From Diphasiastrum complanatum (Eukaryota > Streptophyta > Lycopodiopsida > Lycopodiales > Lycopodiaceae): a stretch of DNA of 64,000 nucleotides. The stretch covers positions 1 to 64,000 of the forward strand of contig MU832207.1 in the NCBI GenBank assembly GCA_029204225.1, given 5' to 3'. Below the pieces are notes generated by a model, which was not told where the DNA came from, made no database searches, and worked only from the letters and a program-made list of their open reading frames with translations. This document shows positions 11,302 to 22,394 of this stretch, in pieces. How positions within the stretch are numbered: position 1 is the first letter of the stretch; every line of letters begins with the position of its first letter. The position numbers were made by a program, and so were the translations under genes.

Positions 11302-11809
11302 TGGCATCCATGGGTGGATTTTTGCTAGAAGCCAATGAGAGGCTTACATCCACTAATGATTCCATATGGAAAGTGAGAATGGAGTCACTCTTGGTGCTCC
11401 ATGATCTCTATGACATTGTCCAAGAATATTCCTCTAGGTGGGCAAGAGCAAATTAGATACAAGAAAAAGACTAGCTTGGCCTTACATTGCATCAAGATGA
11501 ATGTGAGCAATGAATGACCTTTTGAAAGAGGTGTCATCTTGTATCTCATCCAAGGAGGCTTGGGATTCATTAAATGGCATTTATGAATCCAATAACACTT
11601 CAAGGATACTCATGCTTAGAAATCAAGTGCTTCAAAGAAGGGATGTGGTGAGAGTGCACAACTTAGAGTATGTGCTTAGAATCAAATATTTGAACAAAGA
11701 ATTAGCATCAATTGGAGAGAAAATCCATGATAATGAGCTAGTGAAAGTCATTTTAAATAAACTTGGTGATGAATACCAAGGAGGCCAAGGACAAGCATGG
11801 CACATCTAG
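11302..11809 (+). pseudogene. copia Gag remnant
   Basis: MASMGGFLLEANERLTSTND at 11302 is a convincing Gag start, followed by SIWKVRMESLLVLHDLYDIV. Stops occur near 11454 and 11480. The frame resumes as DLLKEVSSCISSKEAWDSLN, MLRNQVLQRRDVVRVHN and LNKELASIGEKIHDNELVKV. It is truncated after DEYQGGQGQAWHI. A vestigial zinc knuckle (KLKCFFGGKK) follows in another frame at about 11840. Its nearest relative in the window is the Gag at 35050. Confidence 0.8.
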
Positions 11810-11936
11810 TTCCAAAGGAAAGACCAAGAAGGACAAATTGAAGCTCAAATGTTTCTTTGGTGGAAAAAAATAACATTTTGCTTCCGAGTGCTTCAATAAG
11901 AAGAATGCTTAAGAGAAGGACAAGCAAGGGAATCTT

Positions 11937-12477
11937 GTGCTTGAGGAGGAAAAGGGTGATTGCAATTCATCCTTGATGGCATCTACAACACCAATGTCAA
12001 GCAAGGACATATGGTGGATTGATAGTGGAACTAGCTCCCATATGTCACATCAAAAGGAATATTTTTCTACCTTACTCTTTTATAATGATTCTAAGAAGTT
12101 CATATTCACTACAAGTGATCAAGAATGTAAGATAGATGGCATAGGATCTATTCCATTATGTCTTGGATCTTCAAAAAGGATATCTGGATAATGTTCTTTA
12201 TGTACCATCCATCACAAGAAATTTGTTGAGTGTTGGACAACTTATGGATAATGGACTAGATGTACACTTCAATCATAGTATTTCTTCCATAATAAAGAAT
12301 GATAAGTGCATTGCTAGTGGCATTAAGCAAGGAAGATTGTTCAAGTTGGAAGCTATTGTTGTCATTGGAAGTGTGAGCATGGAAAGGGAGGAGCTTTCTC
12401 AAGTGGAGTTATGGCACAAGAGATTAGGCCATCCTAACTATCAACCTATGGAGTCCATGATTTCCATGGAAGTGTGA
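11937..12477 (+). pseudogene. copia protease and gag_pre-integrase
   Basis: IWWIDSGTSSHMSHQKEYFS contains the retropepsin active-site DSGT. After a frameshift near 12165 the frame reads DNVLYVPSITRNLLSVGQLM and then VELWHKRLGHPNYQPMESM, the gag_pre-integrase start. The second half is tandemly duplicated (see 12367-12568), which shifts the frame. Confidence 0.85.
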
Positions 12478-12568
12478 GCATGGCAAGGGACGAGCTTTCT
12501 CAAGTGGAGTTATGGCACAAGAGGTTAGGCCATCCTAACTATCAAGCTACGGAGTCCATGATTTCCAA
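12367..12568 (+). repeat. 101-bp tandem duplication inside gag_pre-integrase
   Basis: The block starting 'ggaagtgtgagcatgg' at 12367 is repeated from 12468 with few differences. The peptide GSVSM(E/A)R(E/D)ELSQVELWHKRLG is therefore encoded twice. Because 101 is not a multiple of three, the duplication shifts the reading frame. Confidence 0.9.
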
Positions 12569-12579
12569 GGAGCTGCACT

Positions 12580-12935
12580 CGGGATTCCCAATTCCATATC
12601 TTATTCACTCGGATGTACATTCATTTTCACATGAATCTAATGGTGGAGCTTCTATGTATGTAACCTTCATAGATGATTGTTCAAGATACACATGGATCTA
12701 CATTTTTCCAAAGAAAAGCTTAGTATATGATTCCTTTGTAAAATTTAAATCTCTTGTTGAAAAGCAACTTAATGATAGCATCAAAGTATTAAGATGTGAT
12801 AATGGAGGAGAGTACATCTCCAATAGCATGAGATATTTTTGTGAGGCTAATGGCATTAAGGGAGAATTCACATGTACTTACAACCCCCAACAAAATGGGA
12901 TGGCCGAGAGAAAGAATAGATCTTTGTGTATTATA
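12580..12935 (+). pseudogene. copia integrase N-terminal part and core
   Basis: PYLIHSDVHSFSHESNGGAS, YVTFIDDCSRYTWIYIFPKK, IKVLRCDNGGEY and YNPQQNGMAERKNRSL are the ordered blocks of a copia integrase core, including two of the three DDE acidic residues. Right after NRSLCIIES the frame jumps without a stop into SLMYAIICTRPDIAFAVNSL, which is the end of reverse transcriptase. The C-terminal integrase and almost all RT are deleted. Confidence 0.85.
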
Positions 12936-13604
12936 GAATCTCTTATGTACGCCATAATCTGTACTAGGCCAGACATAGCCTTTGCAGTCAACTCTCTCAG
13001 TCAGTTTATGACTAATCCTGGTGTAACACATTGGAAGGCTCTTATCAGAGTCATGAGATATCTTTGAGCTACTATGTACTTTTGCATTTGTTATGGAACA
13101 GTCGACGACAACAAACTCAATCTACTCAATGGTTAGACAGATGCAAGTTGGGCAGGAAATGTAGACACTCGTAAATCCACTTCAGGATCTGCATTCTTCC
13201 TCAACAATGGTCCAATTTTTTGGAACAGTCGCAAACAATCTTCGATAGCTCTATCTTCCATTGAATCAGAGTATATCACAGCCTCTCAGGCTACAAAGGA
13301 AACAATTTGGTTGAGGAACTTACTCTCAGATATCAGTCTGAATCAATATGCTCCAATGACATTATTTTGTGATAATCAAAGTGCCATTGCTTTATCAACA
13401 AATCCTAGATTTTATTCTAGGAGTAAGCACATTGAACTGAAGTATCATTTTGTTAGAAGCAAAGTTCTCAACGAAGAGGTTAGATTGCAGTATTGTAGAA
13501 CGCAGGATATGACAACAGATATTTTTACCAAAGCATGAAGTTTGGAAGCACACAGAAGATTCTATGTAGAACTAAGTTTGAAGGTCAAGGCATTCAAGGA
13601 TTCA
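12936..13604 (+). pseudogene. copia RT tail and RNase H joined in frame to integrase
   Basis: SLMYAIICTRPDIAFAVNSLS and VTHWKALIRVMRYL are the RT connection. After a stop near 13065 RNase H reads TDASWAGNVDTRKSTSGSAF, ALSSIESEYITASQATKE (catalytic E) and CDNQSAIALSTNPRFYSRSK. It ends at about KHIELKYHFVRSKV...MTTDIFTKA. The piece resembles the element at 6451-10707 and the one at 22400 more than the Gag and protease upstream. The gene is thus probably a recombinant, or cDNA strand-transfer, chimera. Confidence 0.8.
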
Positions 13605-13985
13605 AATTAAGGGGGAGTATTGGATTATTCTTCTTCTTACTAATCGACTAATCAGTTTTAATCTTTATCCATTGTCTATTTAGTTTTGTAGATTTTCTCG
13701 GTTTTTTCGTATTTTTCGCTTGTCAGAAGTTGCGAGTAAAAACGTAGAGTTGCATTTTTTGCATTTTTCAAAGTGCCTCAAATGTTAAGGAAATGACTCT
13801 AGCAAAGTGTAGGGCTATCCTAAATGAGATTTAGGGACACTGTCGGGTTTTTTGCAAATTGCCGACATTGTCGTCTTTTTGAGACACTGTCGCCTATGGC
13901 TATTTTAGTTCATTTATGCAGAGTGACAGTTTTGGTTCATTTATGCAGACAGATTGTTTACGGCCAATTTCCACCACTTATCAGT
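13605..13985 (+). repeat. polypurine tract and 3' LTR start
   Basis: AAATTAAGGGGGAG at 13605-13617 is the plus-strand primer. It is followed by TATTGGATTATTC, a variant of the TGTTGGAATTTA start of the LTR at 24951. The downstream '(c/g)gacactgtcg' repeats near 13840-13890 resemble the 'gcgacact' repeats of the LTRs at 21593 and 24951. The right end is not clear. Confidence 0.6.
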
Positions 13986-14700
13986 AATCACTGAGAAGAA
14001 ACCCACTCCTAATGTAGGTTAGGTCAAGTCAAGAGAGTTGGTCATGTCTATTTGGTGGTCATCCCTACTTTATAGGACCTACACCTAAGTTTAAGGTGAA
14101 AATTTGACCAACTAGCTACCTACCAAGCATAACTCTAGGATCTAGGCTAGGGTTTCATTTTAGGGCAAGAAGAGTGAGTTAACTTCCTTATTACATGCTG
14201 GAAATCCACCTAACTCCAAGAAGGAAGTCGAATTTGCTATGTATTCCAAGCTCCCATAGTGAGAAGATAGAATATTTTTGGAGCTCATTGGCAATCTCAA
14301 GCTAGTTCACTATGTACATTGAGTTTTTGTGATCCGAATGAAACCAAAACAATTTCTACTTGTTTCTCAGGTTGAAGGCTATACTACAGCCTGTAGTACA
14401 CATGTGTGGTCTCGAATTTCAATGTTGATCAATGCTTTTGATTGTTAATGCTTGTTGTTTGTCAAATTGCCAATCTAGATCAACTTTTTTGTGTCTAGTT
14501 TTTTGATAGATTGTTAAGCAAGCATCCAATCACTCTTGTGGATCTTTTGTACATCCATTTATGGTCCTAAAGTATAGTACTTTCACAGCTTCGTCTCAGA
14601 ATGTATGCATTTCCGTATTTCTTCGCGACTAATTATTTGTCTAGTGATTCGCTGTGAAGTTTTTAGCACGTGTGAACTTTAACACACACCCTACAGGATC
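13986..14700 (+). repeat. diverged LTR-like sequence, right end of old element
   Basis: The segment 14330-14580 matches the 3' half of the 837-bp LTR family: 'tacacatgtgtggtctc', 'gtgtctagttttttgatagattg', 'catccaatcactcttgtggatcttttgtac'. It is the probable right LTR belonging with 5645-6450. The part before 14250 shows nothing I recognise. Confidence 0.45.
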
Positions 14701-15373
14701 TTACTGAGGTGTTTTGATTGCACAAGATTGATCAAAGAATAGTATGCTTGAAAAATCTTAGGCAAGAGCACAATGGCATACATCTGATGAAAAAATCTAA
14801 TTCTTCACTATGAGAAATGAATGTCAGAAATAATTCTAAGTGTTCAGTATGGGAAAAAGAGGCTGCTCTCAAGTAGAGAGAGAAAATCAAGCATAGAAAA
14901 CTCGAGTAGAGAGAGAATGAGTCCAAAACACCAAAGTCTCAATATTCACAATATGGCAAAACATGCCCAGCTTTCCCTACATGAGAGAGACTCAAATTCC
15001 TATAGTGGAGTTGCATGGAAAGTCCACTTAACTGAACTAATTCACCTACACATGTGTAACTGCATGCATGTATGTTGCATGTATTGCATGTCAACTCATA
15101 AAACTGCCTAGACATGTGTAGATCACAAAAACTACTTTGTATGTTGCATGCACTGATTGCATGTGACTTGCATGCATACAATATGACTTTGCATGTTATT
15201 TAAACTACTGCATGTCATCAAAATTGAACCTATCTAACTCAAATCCGAGCTACACTAGAAGGATATGTGCTTAATTCACACTCCTTTTATGTACAACATG
15301 AATTTTATTGGAAATCACCATGGACATGGCCCCAAACTCGAGATAGGAAGATAGTATTTTAATAATATTCACA
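14701..15373 (-). repeat. 3' LTR of minus-strand copia (left border approximate)
   Basis: The interior border is firm. On the minus strand, TTTTAAGGAGGAG (a polypurine tract at about 15374-15387) is followed by TGTGAATATTATTAA, the LTR start. The left border is not determined because the 5' LTR of this element is not in the window. The block is rich in tgcatg and acatgtgt words. Confidence 0.55.
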
Positions 15374-15429
15374 CTCCTCCTTAAAATTTATGTTCCTATC
15401 AACATAGATTTTGAAATTAGGCCAAGGTT

Positions 15430-15935
15430 TTACCTCATCTTCATAAAGACATTCTTGAGTAGGGGTTTGGGGAGAAGATCTGGAACACAATCTGAAGATG
15501 TAACATGTTCCAATGAGATCTCTCTCCCAATGACTTTTTCTCTTACAAAATGATGAGCCACTTCAATATGCTTGCTCCTTGCATGAAAGACTGGATTATT
15601 TGCAAGAGCCTTAGCAGAAATGTTATCATTCTTGATAACTGGAAGATCTTCATCTGCATAACACTTTAGCTCCAAAAGTAGTCTTTTGATCCATAAAACC
15701 TCTTTTGTTGTGGTTGTAAGAGATTTGTATTCAGCTTCACAAGATGATAAGGAAATAGTTGCCTGCTTCTTTGATAGCCAAGAAATGAAGTTCCCTCCAA
15801 GAAATATAGTGTAAGCACTTGTGGATTTTCTATCCAACCTATCTCCTGCAAAATTTGAATCTGAAAAAGCAATCAAAGTCAGATCTTCTCCTTCGTAGTA
15901 TAATCCATAATCCAAGGTAGAAGATATATACTCAA
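15430..15935 (-). pseudogene. copia RNase H
   Basis: Reads IAFSDSNFAGDRLDRKSTSA (first catalytic D), WLSKKQATISLSSCEAEYKS (catalytic E), and NPVFHARSKHIEVAHHFVRE. It ends SDCVPDLLPKPLLKNVFMKM. The third acidic block, normally CDN, reads IKNDNISAKAL, so it is altered. The domain is otherwise full length and is followed by 55 bp and a polypurine tract. Upstream RT is broken, so the piece is not a working gene. Confidence 0.85.
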
Positions 15936-16800
15936 GACTCTTTTAGCCAACTTCCAATGATATAACTTTGGATCCTACATGTGTTGACTTAGCTTATGAG
16001 CACAAAAGCTTAGATCAGGCCTAGTCACTGTTAACCACATAAGTGAGCCAATAAGACCCTATAGAGAGTGATGTCTTCAAAGAATTTTTCATCATCTTTC
16101 ATAGGAACCTTTACAGTATGCTCCATAGGTGTATCTATGTCTTTCTAGTTTCCATATGGAATTTCTTGAGCATGGAAAGTGCATATCTACTTTGGTTTAA
16201 AAATGCATGACCTTTTCAAAAATCTATTTCAAGGCCTAGAATATAGTGAAGAACTCCTAAGTCCTGCATCTTAAACTCGGTACCAAGTGCATGCTTAGTT
16301 TCTTCAACTAACTTTTCATTGTTTCCACAAAGAGTAACATCGTCTACATAGATGAGAAGTATAATTACAAAGTTATCTACAAACTTATAATATAGAGAAG
16401 GGTCATATTCACTTAGACAAAATTCGAGTGATATGAGATGGGAGTTGAGCCTTGCATACTAAGACCTTGGTGCCTATTTCAGTCCATACAGACTTTTGAA
16501 CAAAAGACAAACTTTTGATTCATCACCTTCCTTTACAAAACCTGGAGGTTGCATCATGTAAATCTCCTCCTAAGGTAACCATTGAGAAATGCATTAGAAA
16601 CATCAAGCTGGAACATACTCCATTTGTGAAAACATGCAAGAGAGATGAGTATTCGAATTGTTACCATCTTTGCAATTGGTGCAAAGGTGTCTTCATAGTC
16701 AAGACCTTTGTGAGTAGCCTTTGGCACAAAGTCTTGCTTTATACTTATTGATAGATCCATCATGATTATACTTGATTCTAAATACCCACTTACATCCAAT
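15936..16800 (-). pseudogene. copia reverse transcriptase, heavily frameshifted
   Basis: On the minus strand, GLDYEDTFAPIAKMVTIRILIS and MFQLDVSNAFLNGYL mark the fingers. A decayed YGLK block and a catalytic YVDD block (nucleotides around 16350, 'tcgtctacatagatgag') follow, then the RT connection near 16050. Several stops and shifts separate these blocks. The upstream half (KWVFRIKYNHDGSINKYKAR) is in the long frame at 16699-17508. Gene order RNase H, RT, IN from left to right confirms minus orientation. Confidence 0.8.
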
Positions 16801-17508
16801 CACATGCATGTTGTTTGGTGGCTCCACAATCTCCCATGTGTTGTTTGACATCAAGGCTTCAAACTCTTGGGCCATTGCTTCAACCCAATCTTTGGATTGA
16901 AGTGCTTCTTGAACATCCTTAGGCTCTTCATCTAATATAAAAAGTGCATGATAGGAAATTTCACCTTCCACTTGCCTTCCTTCAGCATCATATGTGAGCC
17001 TACTTGGCTCAGATCTTGCTCGTGTAGATCTTCTTGGTGTGGTAGCTTGAATTTGCTCCTCCTCAAGCCTCGGCCTCACCTCTTCTTGAACAACATCAAG
17101 ATTGATGATTGATCTTGCATGAGACTCCTTGACTTGTGCATCATCCAAGTTAAACTTCTGATCTTCATAAAAGATCACATCTCTACTAACAACATTCTTG
17201 TCAGTAGAGGGTAAATAAACTTTGTATGCCTTTTTGGTAGATGCATATCCTACAAAAATTCCTCTTACAGCACTAGGATCTTTCTTCTTCCTAGTTTCTA
17301 GAGGCATATGCACAAAGCATACACAGCCAAACATCCTGAGATGATCTACCTTAGATATTTTCTTATATAACATCTCAAATGGTGTCTTTCCTCCTATTGC
17401 AAGATTTGAAAGCCTATTACAAAGATAGTTTGCACATGCAACTACCTCTCCCCAAAATTCTTTAGGCAGAGAAGCTTCTAGCCTAATGGCTTTTGCACAT
17501 TCACACAA
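16699..17508 (-). pseudogene. copia integrase C-terminus, linker and RT start (269 aa open)
   Basis: The frame reads CECAKAIRLEASLPKEFWGE, then HLRMFGCVCFVHMPLETRKK, then RGIFVGYASTKKAYKVYLPS; these are the integrase C-terminal blocks. An acidic linker with RRSTRARSEPSRLTYDAEG follows, then KDVQEALQSKDWVEAM, TWEIVEPP and CKWVFRIKYNHDGSI, which begin RT. It stays open for 269 codons and ends CAKGYSQRS, where the RT frame shifts. Integrase continues upstream to about 18130 with one shift, so this copy is less decayed than most in the left 20 kb. Confidence 0.85.
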
Positions 17509-18130
17509 AGTTCTATTTTTTCTCTCAGCAACTCCATTTTGCTGAGGAGTTTATGAACAAGAAAACTCTCTTTGAATACCCTCTCTCTCAGAAAAGTCTT
17601 TAAACTTATTGGAAGTGTATTTTCCTCCACTATCACTTCTCAAAGCTTTCAACTTGAAAGGAAACTGCTTTTCTACATAAGCTTGGAAAGTAAGAAAAAC
17701 ATCATAGACCATGGCTTTTAAAGATAGCATATAGATTCAAGAATATTTTGTATAATCATCTACAAAAGAGACAAAGCAGTTGGCTCCTCCTTTGCTCTTA
17801 GTTGATGAGAAATGAACATCAGAGTATACAAGTTCAAATGGTTGCTTTGTCTTGATACTTGATCTAGGAAAAGGCCTTTTGTGTGACTTTGCCAGCACAC
17901 AAGCTTCACAAGGTAGAAGCTCCTTTGACAATGTCTTTGGTAGACCAACAACTTTTCCTTCTTTGACCATAGATTGCATGGCTTTGAAATTGGGATGACC
18001 CAATCTCTTGTGCCACAGATCCTCCTGTAGAACCTAGGTCTCATAAGCAATATCTAAAATGTTAGCACTTTCCCTAGAATCGTGAAGAGAATCATCGGTA
18101 GACATTTTGAACGTGAAGAATTTCCTTCGT
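17509..18130 (-). pseudogene. copia gag_pre-integrase and integrase core
   Basis: DLWHKRLGHPNFKAMQSMVK and CEACVLAKSHKRPF form the HHCC zinc domain. ELVYSDVHFSSTKSKGGANC and FVSFVDDYTKYS begin the catalytic core. After a frameshift near 17735 the frame reads LKALRSDSGGKYTSNKF and TPQQNGVAERKNRT, with a stop just before TPQQ. At 18130-18145 the reading stops abruptly and DNA-transposon sequence starts, so Gag, protease and the 5' LTR are absent. Confidence 0.8.
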
Positions 18131-18144
18131 AGATGTAATTTAGT

Positions 18145-20650
18145 AGTTATGTTCCTACCAATTTGTGTCCAGATTTTAAGTCCGTAACTCATCTTCTCAA
18201 ATTTGTATGTGAACGAAATAGTGGATTACTTGGATATTGTCAAAGGTTGAGTGAGATTGAAATGCATAGCATATCTTGTCTTAATCAGCAATTCCAGTTT
18301 GCTAATCAACAATTGCAACGTGCAAATCAGCAATTGCTTCATTATGTCCAACACACTAGTGCTGAAAACAATGCACTCAAGAATGCTATGTCATAGTTGA
18401 ATGCTACAGTCACTACTCTTTGGGGATTAAACCAAGAAATGTTAGAATCCATGGAAAAGTTGCGATCCGCGAGTTTAAAATCTGTTGTTGATATAAAAGT
18501 TATCAAAAAAGCAATGATGGAGAGGAAAAGAAAGAGAGTACCGATGAAGAATATTGATGACTTATCTACACATAGCGGCAAATAAAAAAAAAAGAATTCG
18601 AGTATTCAAGTATGTTTTCATATAAACTATTTATTTGATTTGTATATGTCATTTAAGTTTGATTTGCACTTGATAACATGGATTATTTATTTATTAAACA
18701 TAATTTGAGTTTCATATGTTTGTTGCAGATCATGTTTGGTGACAAAGAACTATTTAACAAATCGTTCATGCATTGGATCATCTTTAAGTCATGTTTTACC
18801 AAGAAAGTCAGCAAAGGAAATGATGAAAAATGCTTGGTTTGAAAAAATAAAAAATGAAATTGCAGAGACTATTTTGATTAAAATTCAATCATACTTGGAT
18901 GCAAATGTGATTGTGGATGCATGTGATGTTTTCGGAATTAGCAAAAATGTTTATTTTACTTTTTTTAAAATAGTTAAAGAAGTTTTTTCTCAAGTGATGG
19001 TGAAGAGAAGTTATCTTCCACGTCCATATCGGCTAAGATTCGCAAAAAATTATTATAATGACGGAATGTTCAAAGTAGTTGGCCAACCACTTCATATAAC
19101 TGAATTATACAAATCAGAATATGGTGAGCTCAATTACAACGATTGCAATAATATTTTTCTTGATATTAAAAACGTTCTAAAATACATTATTCGATTTTAT
19201 AAACTAGACGAACATCAAGTAAATGGAAAGATCATTATTGTAATAAAATTGGATGAAACTGAAATTATCAAGGGTCAGAAGTTGGAACGTGTGAGTGTCA
19301 CTTTGATGAACAAAATTTTCGAAATAGATGATCAAATGTTTAGTGTTCAATCGGAAAATCACATATGGTGGTTGGCGGCATTCCAGGTATACATTTCAAT
19401 TTTTATTTAAAGTATCGTTATTAACATTTTATACCTTGCTATTTTTTATTGACATGTCATGCATTACTTGCTTCTCTACAGGTCTTGAAAGATGACCACA
19501 AAATACTTTTATGGATATTTTCAAGAACAAATTATGGCGAGATTATAAAGAGACATTTGGAGGGTGAGAAATTTACAGTAAAAAACCATGGAAGTTTTCA
19601 AATTCAATGGCATCTTGCAGGGGATTTGAAAACATTAAAATGTATGTATAATGTCTCTCATGGGGCAACATCAGAGCATCCATGTTTTTATTGCATGAAG
19701 GATTGCTACAATATGAATTTGGGACGATCAAACACTGGCCCAACATGCGAAGCTGAAGATCCAAATATGAAAAGAGTTCTATCAATTTCATTAAAAAATG
19801 TTCACATATGCACTTTGCATGTTGAGGTTCATATTATTGAGAAACTTATTTACTTCTATATTTTCCTAGTGTGGAATCATAAACTGGATTTTGTGGCTAA
19901 AGTAGCAATTAGGAGGTTGAAAATAGTTTTGTCAAATGCAGGACTACATAAAGGGAATGCCACGATTGAAAAAAGTGACAGACTCTCCGAAAAAAAAGAA
20001 ACGTTCCTAATAGGCCATCAATTGAAGGTTCTAAAACAAGAAGATTCTTATCCAATCACACATGCAAAGAATCAAGTGTCAAATACAAAATTTGGAGAGA
20101 AATTGTTCAAGCCACACGAACACTGGAAGAAAGTAATTGAGTGGAAAAGGGACAAGTGTGGACCAACTTAGACAAACTCATAGGTGTAATCAGGAAAGAA
20201 AACCTATCATCAGAAGATATGAGGACTTCGCAAAATCATTGCACCACATTTCTAAAATCTGTACATGATTGTTGGGAAAAAGACAACATTACACATTACA
20301 TGGTGTTAATCTATGTCATTATCTGGTGCTTATCTCATTCAGGCTTATATTTTTTTCTATTGATGTAACTAATCAAAAATCTTGTTTGCAGCACATCCTT
20401 CTTCATCATGCAACTTATTTTGCAAAGGGATATGGGAGCTTAAGTATCTAGTCATCACAAGGCATGGAAAAATCTCATTGGCAAGCAAGAGGAGTATTTC
20501 ATAGAGCTACAAATCATGGAGGACACAATTCAAGAAATAAATATTTAGTTCAACTTTTTCAGTGGTTTTATAGAAGAGGACAATTTAGATATCAAGCAAA
20601 AAACTCACCAAATGTTATGATTTTTTGAAAGGCATTCAAATTCATAACAA
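18145..20650 (+). pseudogene. DNA-transposon transposase-like gene, copy C
   Basis: Three exons are seen. Exon 1 (18145-18583) starts inside CPDFKSVTHLLKFVCERN and encodes Q/N-rich and coiled-coil heptads (QQLQRANQQLLHYVQHTSAE). An intron ends at a tgcag acceptor before 18729. Exon 2 (to 19386) begins MFGDKELFN and includes LPRPYRLRFAKNYYNDG, KIIIVIKLDETEIIKGQ and ENHIWWLAAFQ. A gtatac donor and ctacag acceptor bound the intron 19387-19481. Exon 3 holds WHLAGDLKTLKCMYN, HPCFYCMKDC, NVHICTLHVEVHIIEKLI and, after frameshifts, GMEKSHWQARGVFHRATNHG. This order (acidic KxDE, GDxKxL, HPCxxC, CTLH...EKL, G.EK) resembles transposase-like proteins of repetitive elements in cnidarians and fish; the superfamily name is uncertain. 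The 5' end is cut by the copia junction. Confidence 0.65.
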
Positions 20651-20696
20651 AAGAGAGATCCTTGTAATATATCAAAAATCTATTACAGAAAATTGT

Positions 20697-21592
20697 TTAA
20701 TTATCATCATCATCTTCTTCAAGATTCAGACGGAAGATATTGTCATGAAGGTCATATGGATCCAAAAATTCTAGATTTTTTCTTTTGTTCATATTAGTGT
20801 AACCCAAATAAAGGGCCATTGTAGATGATCTTTTTGTAGTCTCATTGGGAGTATAACCCAATATTTTAATTGCCAAATCCCTTTTCACAAAAAATATTTT
20901 ATATGTTTTTGCGTACATATGGTCTCCTAAACAAACTGATAATGATTTGATGGCCATAATGATGGTGGTAGCATATAGATTAAAAGATAAATGATATACA
21001 AATTTTATTATTTTAAAAGCTTTTGAAATATTGAGATAGAGACACATCCTTTCTCCCGGCTGATACACCTCAGACACCTCCATGTCTCGTACCAAAGGCA
21101 TCTATTTCAATAGCATCCTGTAAACGAGTAAAGAAAATAAATTTAGAATGATACATAACACTACAAACTCATATTTTAACACAATGTTTGAAATAAGAAA
21201 ACTGAACAATATCAATACCAATATAATATCTACGTACCAGATCATAATCATCGTATTCAACGACATTTGCTCTCCTAATGTCATGTCCTCCAATGGCCTC
21301 TACATTTTCGAAGGGGATATATCGAGTCCTTGGAGAATATGGAATACCAAAAATTTCTCCTCTGTAGGCAAACTTTTTTCATAGGCTTTAGATTTTCAAT
21401 CATGGTCTCAAAGGCCTCATTGCCACATTTTCAATTGCCATCTTTATCATAGGCTATCTCACTTTCAAGGTCATCATATGTGTAATCAACAATGTCAGAA
21501 AATTATAATAAATTTTGTGCAAAAATTGAGAGGATTTCATTCTCTCCCAAATTCAAAACATCTTCTATATCACTAAATGAAGTATAACTCTC
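20697..21592 (-). pseudogene. unrecognised acidic protein gene convergent to the transposase
   Basis: The minus strand reads SFSDIEDVLNLGE and YDDLESEIAYDKDG, then (frameshifted) FAYRGEIFGIPYSPRTRYIP and GGHDIRRANVVEYDDYDL. A gtacgt donor near 21239 suggests an intron. The next exon is open for 134 codons: GMLLK, a stop, MPLVRDMEVSEVYQPGERMC, LNISKAFKIIKFVYHLSFNL, and an acidic end LEEDDDDN. I recognise no family. It starts against the LTR at 21593, so its 5' end is lost. It lies tail to tail with the transposase-like gene 50 bp away and may be another gene of the same transposon, which is inference only. Confidence 0.4.
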
Positions 21593-22390
21593 TGTTGGAT
21601 TCTAATCTAACTCCTACTCATCCCAACAGCCTTTCTTTCTTCTCTAATTTTGACTCTCTCAAATGCAACTTGTAGAAAATGAACTGTTTTCTAACAGTCT
21701 GCATATTTGAACTAATTGTTGCCACAGTCTGCATTTTTACTAGGATTTTTCCACTGGCAAAAAACCCGACACTCAAAACTGTCACTATTTTTCCTACCTT
21801 CTTGAGCAACTAATTGTTTAGCGACACTTATTAAGTTGTTTTTGGGCCATTCAGACACTTCTAGAAAAGCAACACTTTTTTGTGAAAAATACGACACTGC
21901 ATTTTTACATGCAATTTTTGATAGATGACAATTAGGAAAAAATGCAACACTGTATTTTTACATGTAGTTTCTTACAGGCAAAAAAAGCAAAAAATGCGAC
22001 TGCATTTTTCCTCGCAGTTTCTGATAGGCGACAATAAAAAGTGAAATACTCGACACTATAGTTTTACACGGGATACTACACAGGTGACACTGCAAATTTA
22101 CACGAGATTTTACATAGGCGACACTCTGCAAAAATACACAATATTCCATGTACATACTGTCTATGTCTTCACGCTCCAATAATAACTGTTTAATTAGGCA
22201 ATTAATCAATTGTTAAGTAATCTTGTAAATGTAAAGTTAGAATAATGCAAGGTCTTCCAGCTGCTATAAATGTAAATGAGCGATTGAAGACAAATATGTG
22301 AGCAATCAGATCAGATAGATCATATCATTTTAAGTGTCATCATAAGTTATCTGTCAGAGATAAAAAGACCAGAACGGGTTTTACAGTAGA
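21593..22390 (+). repeat. 5' LTR of copia, truncated at its right side
   Basis: Starts TGTTGGATTCTAATCTAACTC and aligns with 24951-25720. Both contain a series of 'gcgacact' and 'tttttacatgcag' repeats, one dispersed every 40-60 bp. The alignment stops at 'ttacagtag' (22390). There the sequence jumps into gag_pre-integrase, so the LTR end, primer site, Gag and protease are deleted. Confidence 0.8.
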
Positions 22391-22394
22391 ACTA

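Noticed and set aside
14821-15181. Open frames on both strands around tgcatg-rich sequence
   Set aside because: Inside the LTR of the minus copia; no motif.
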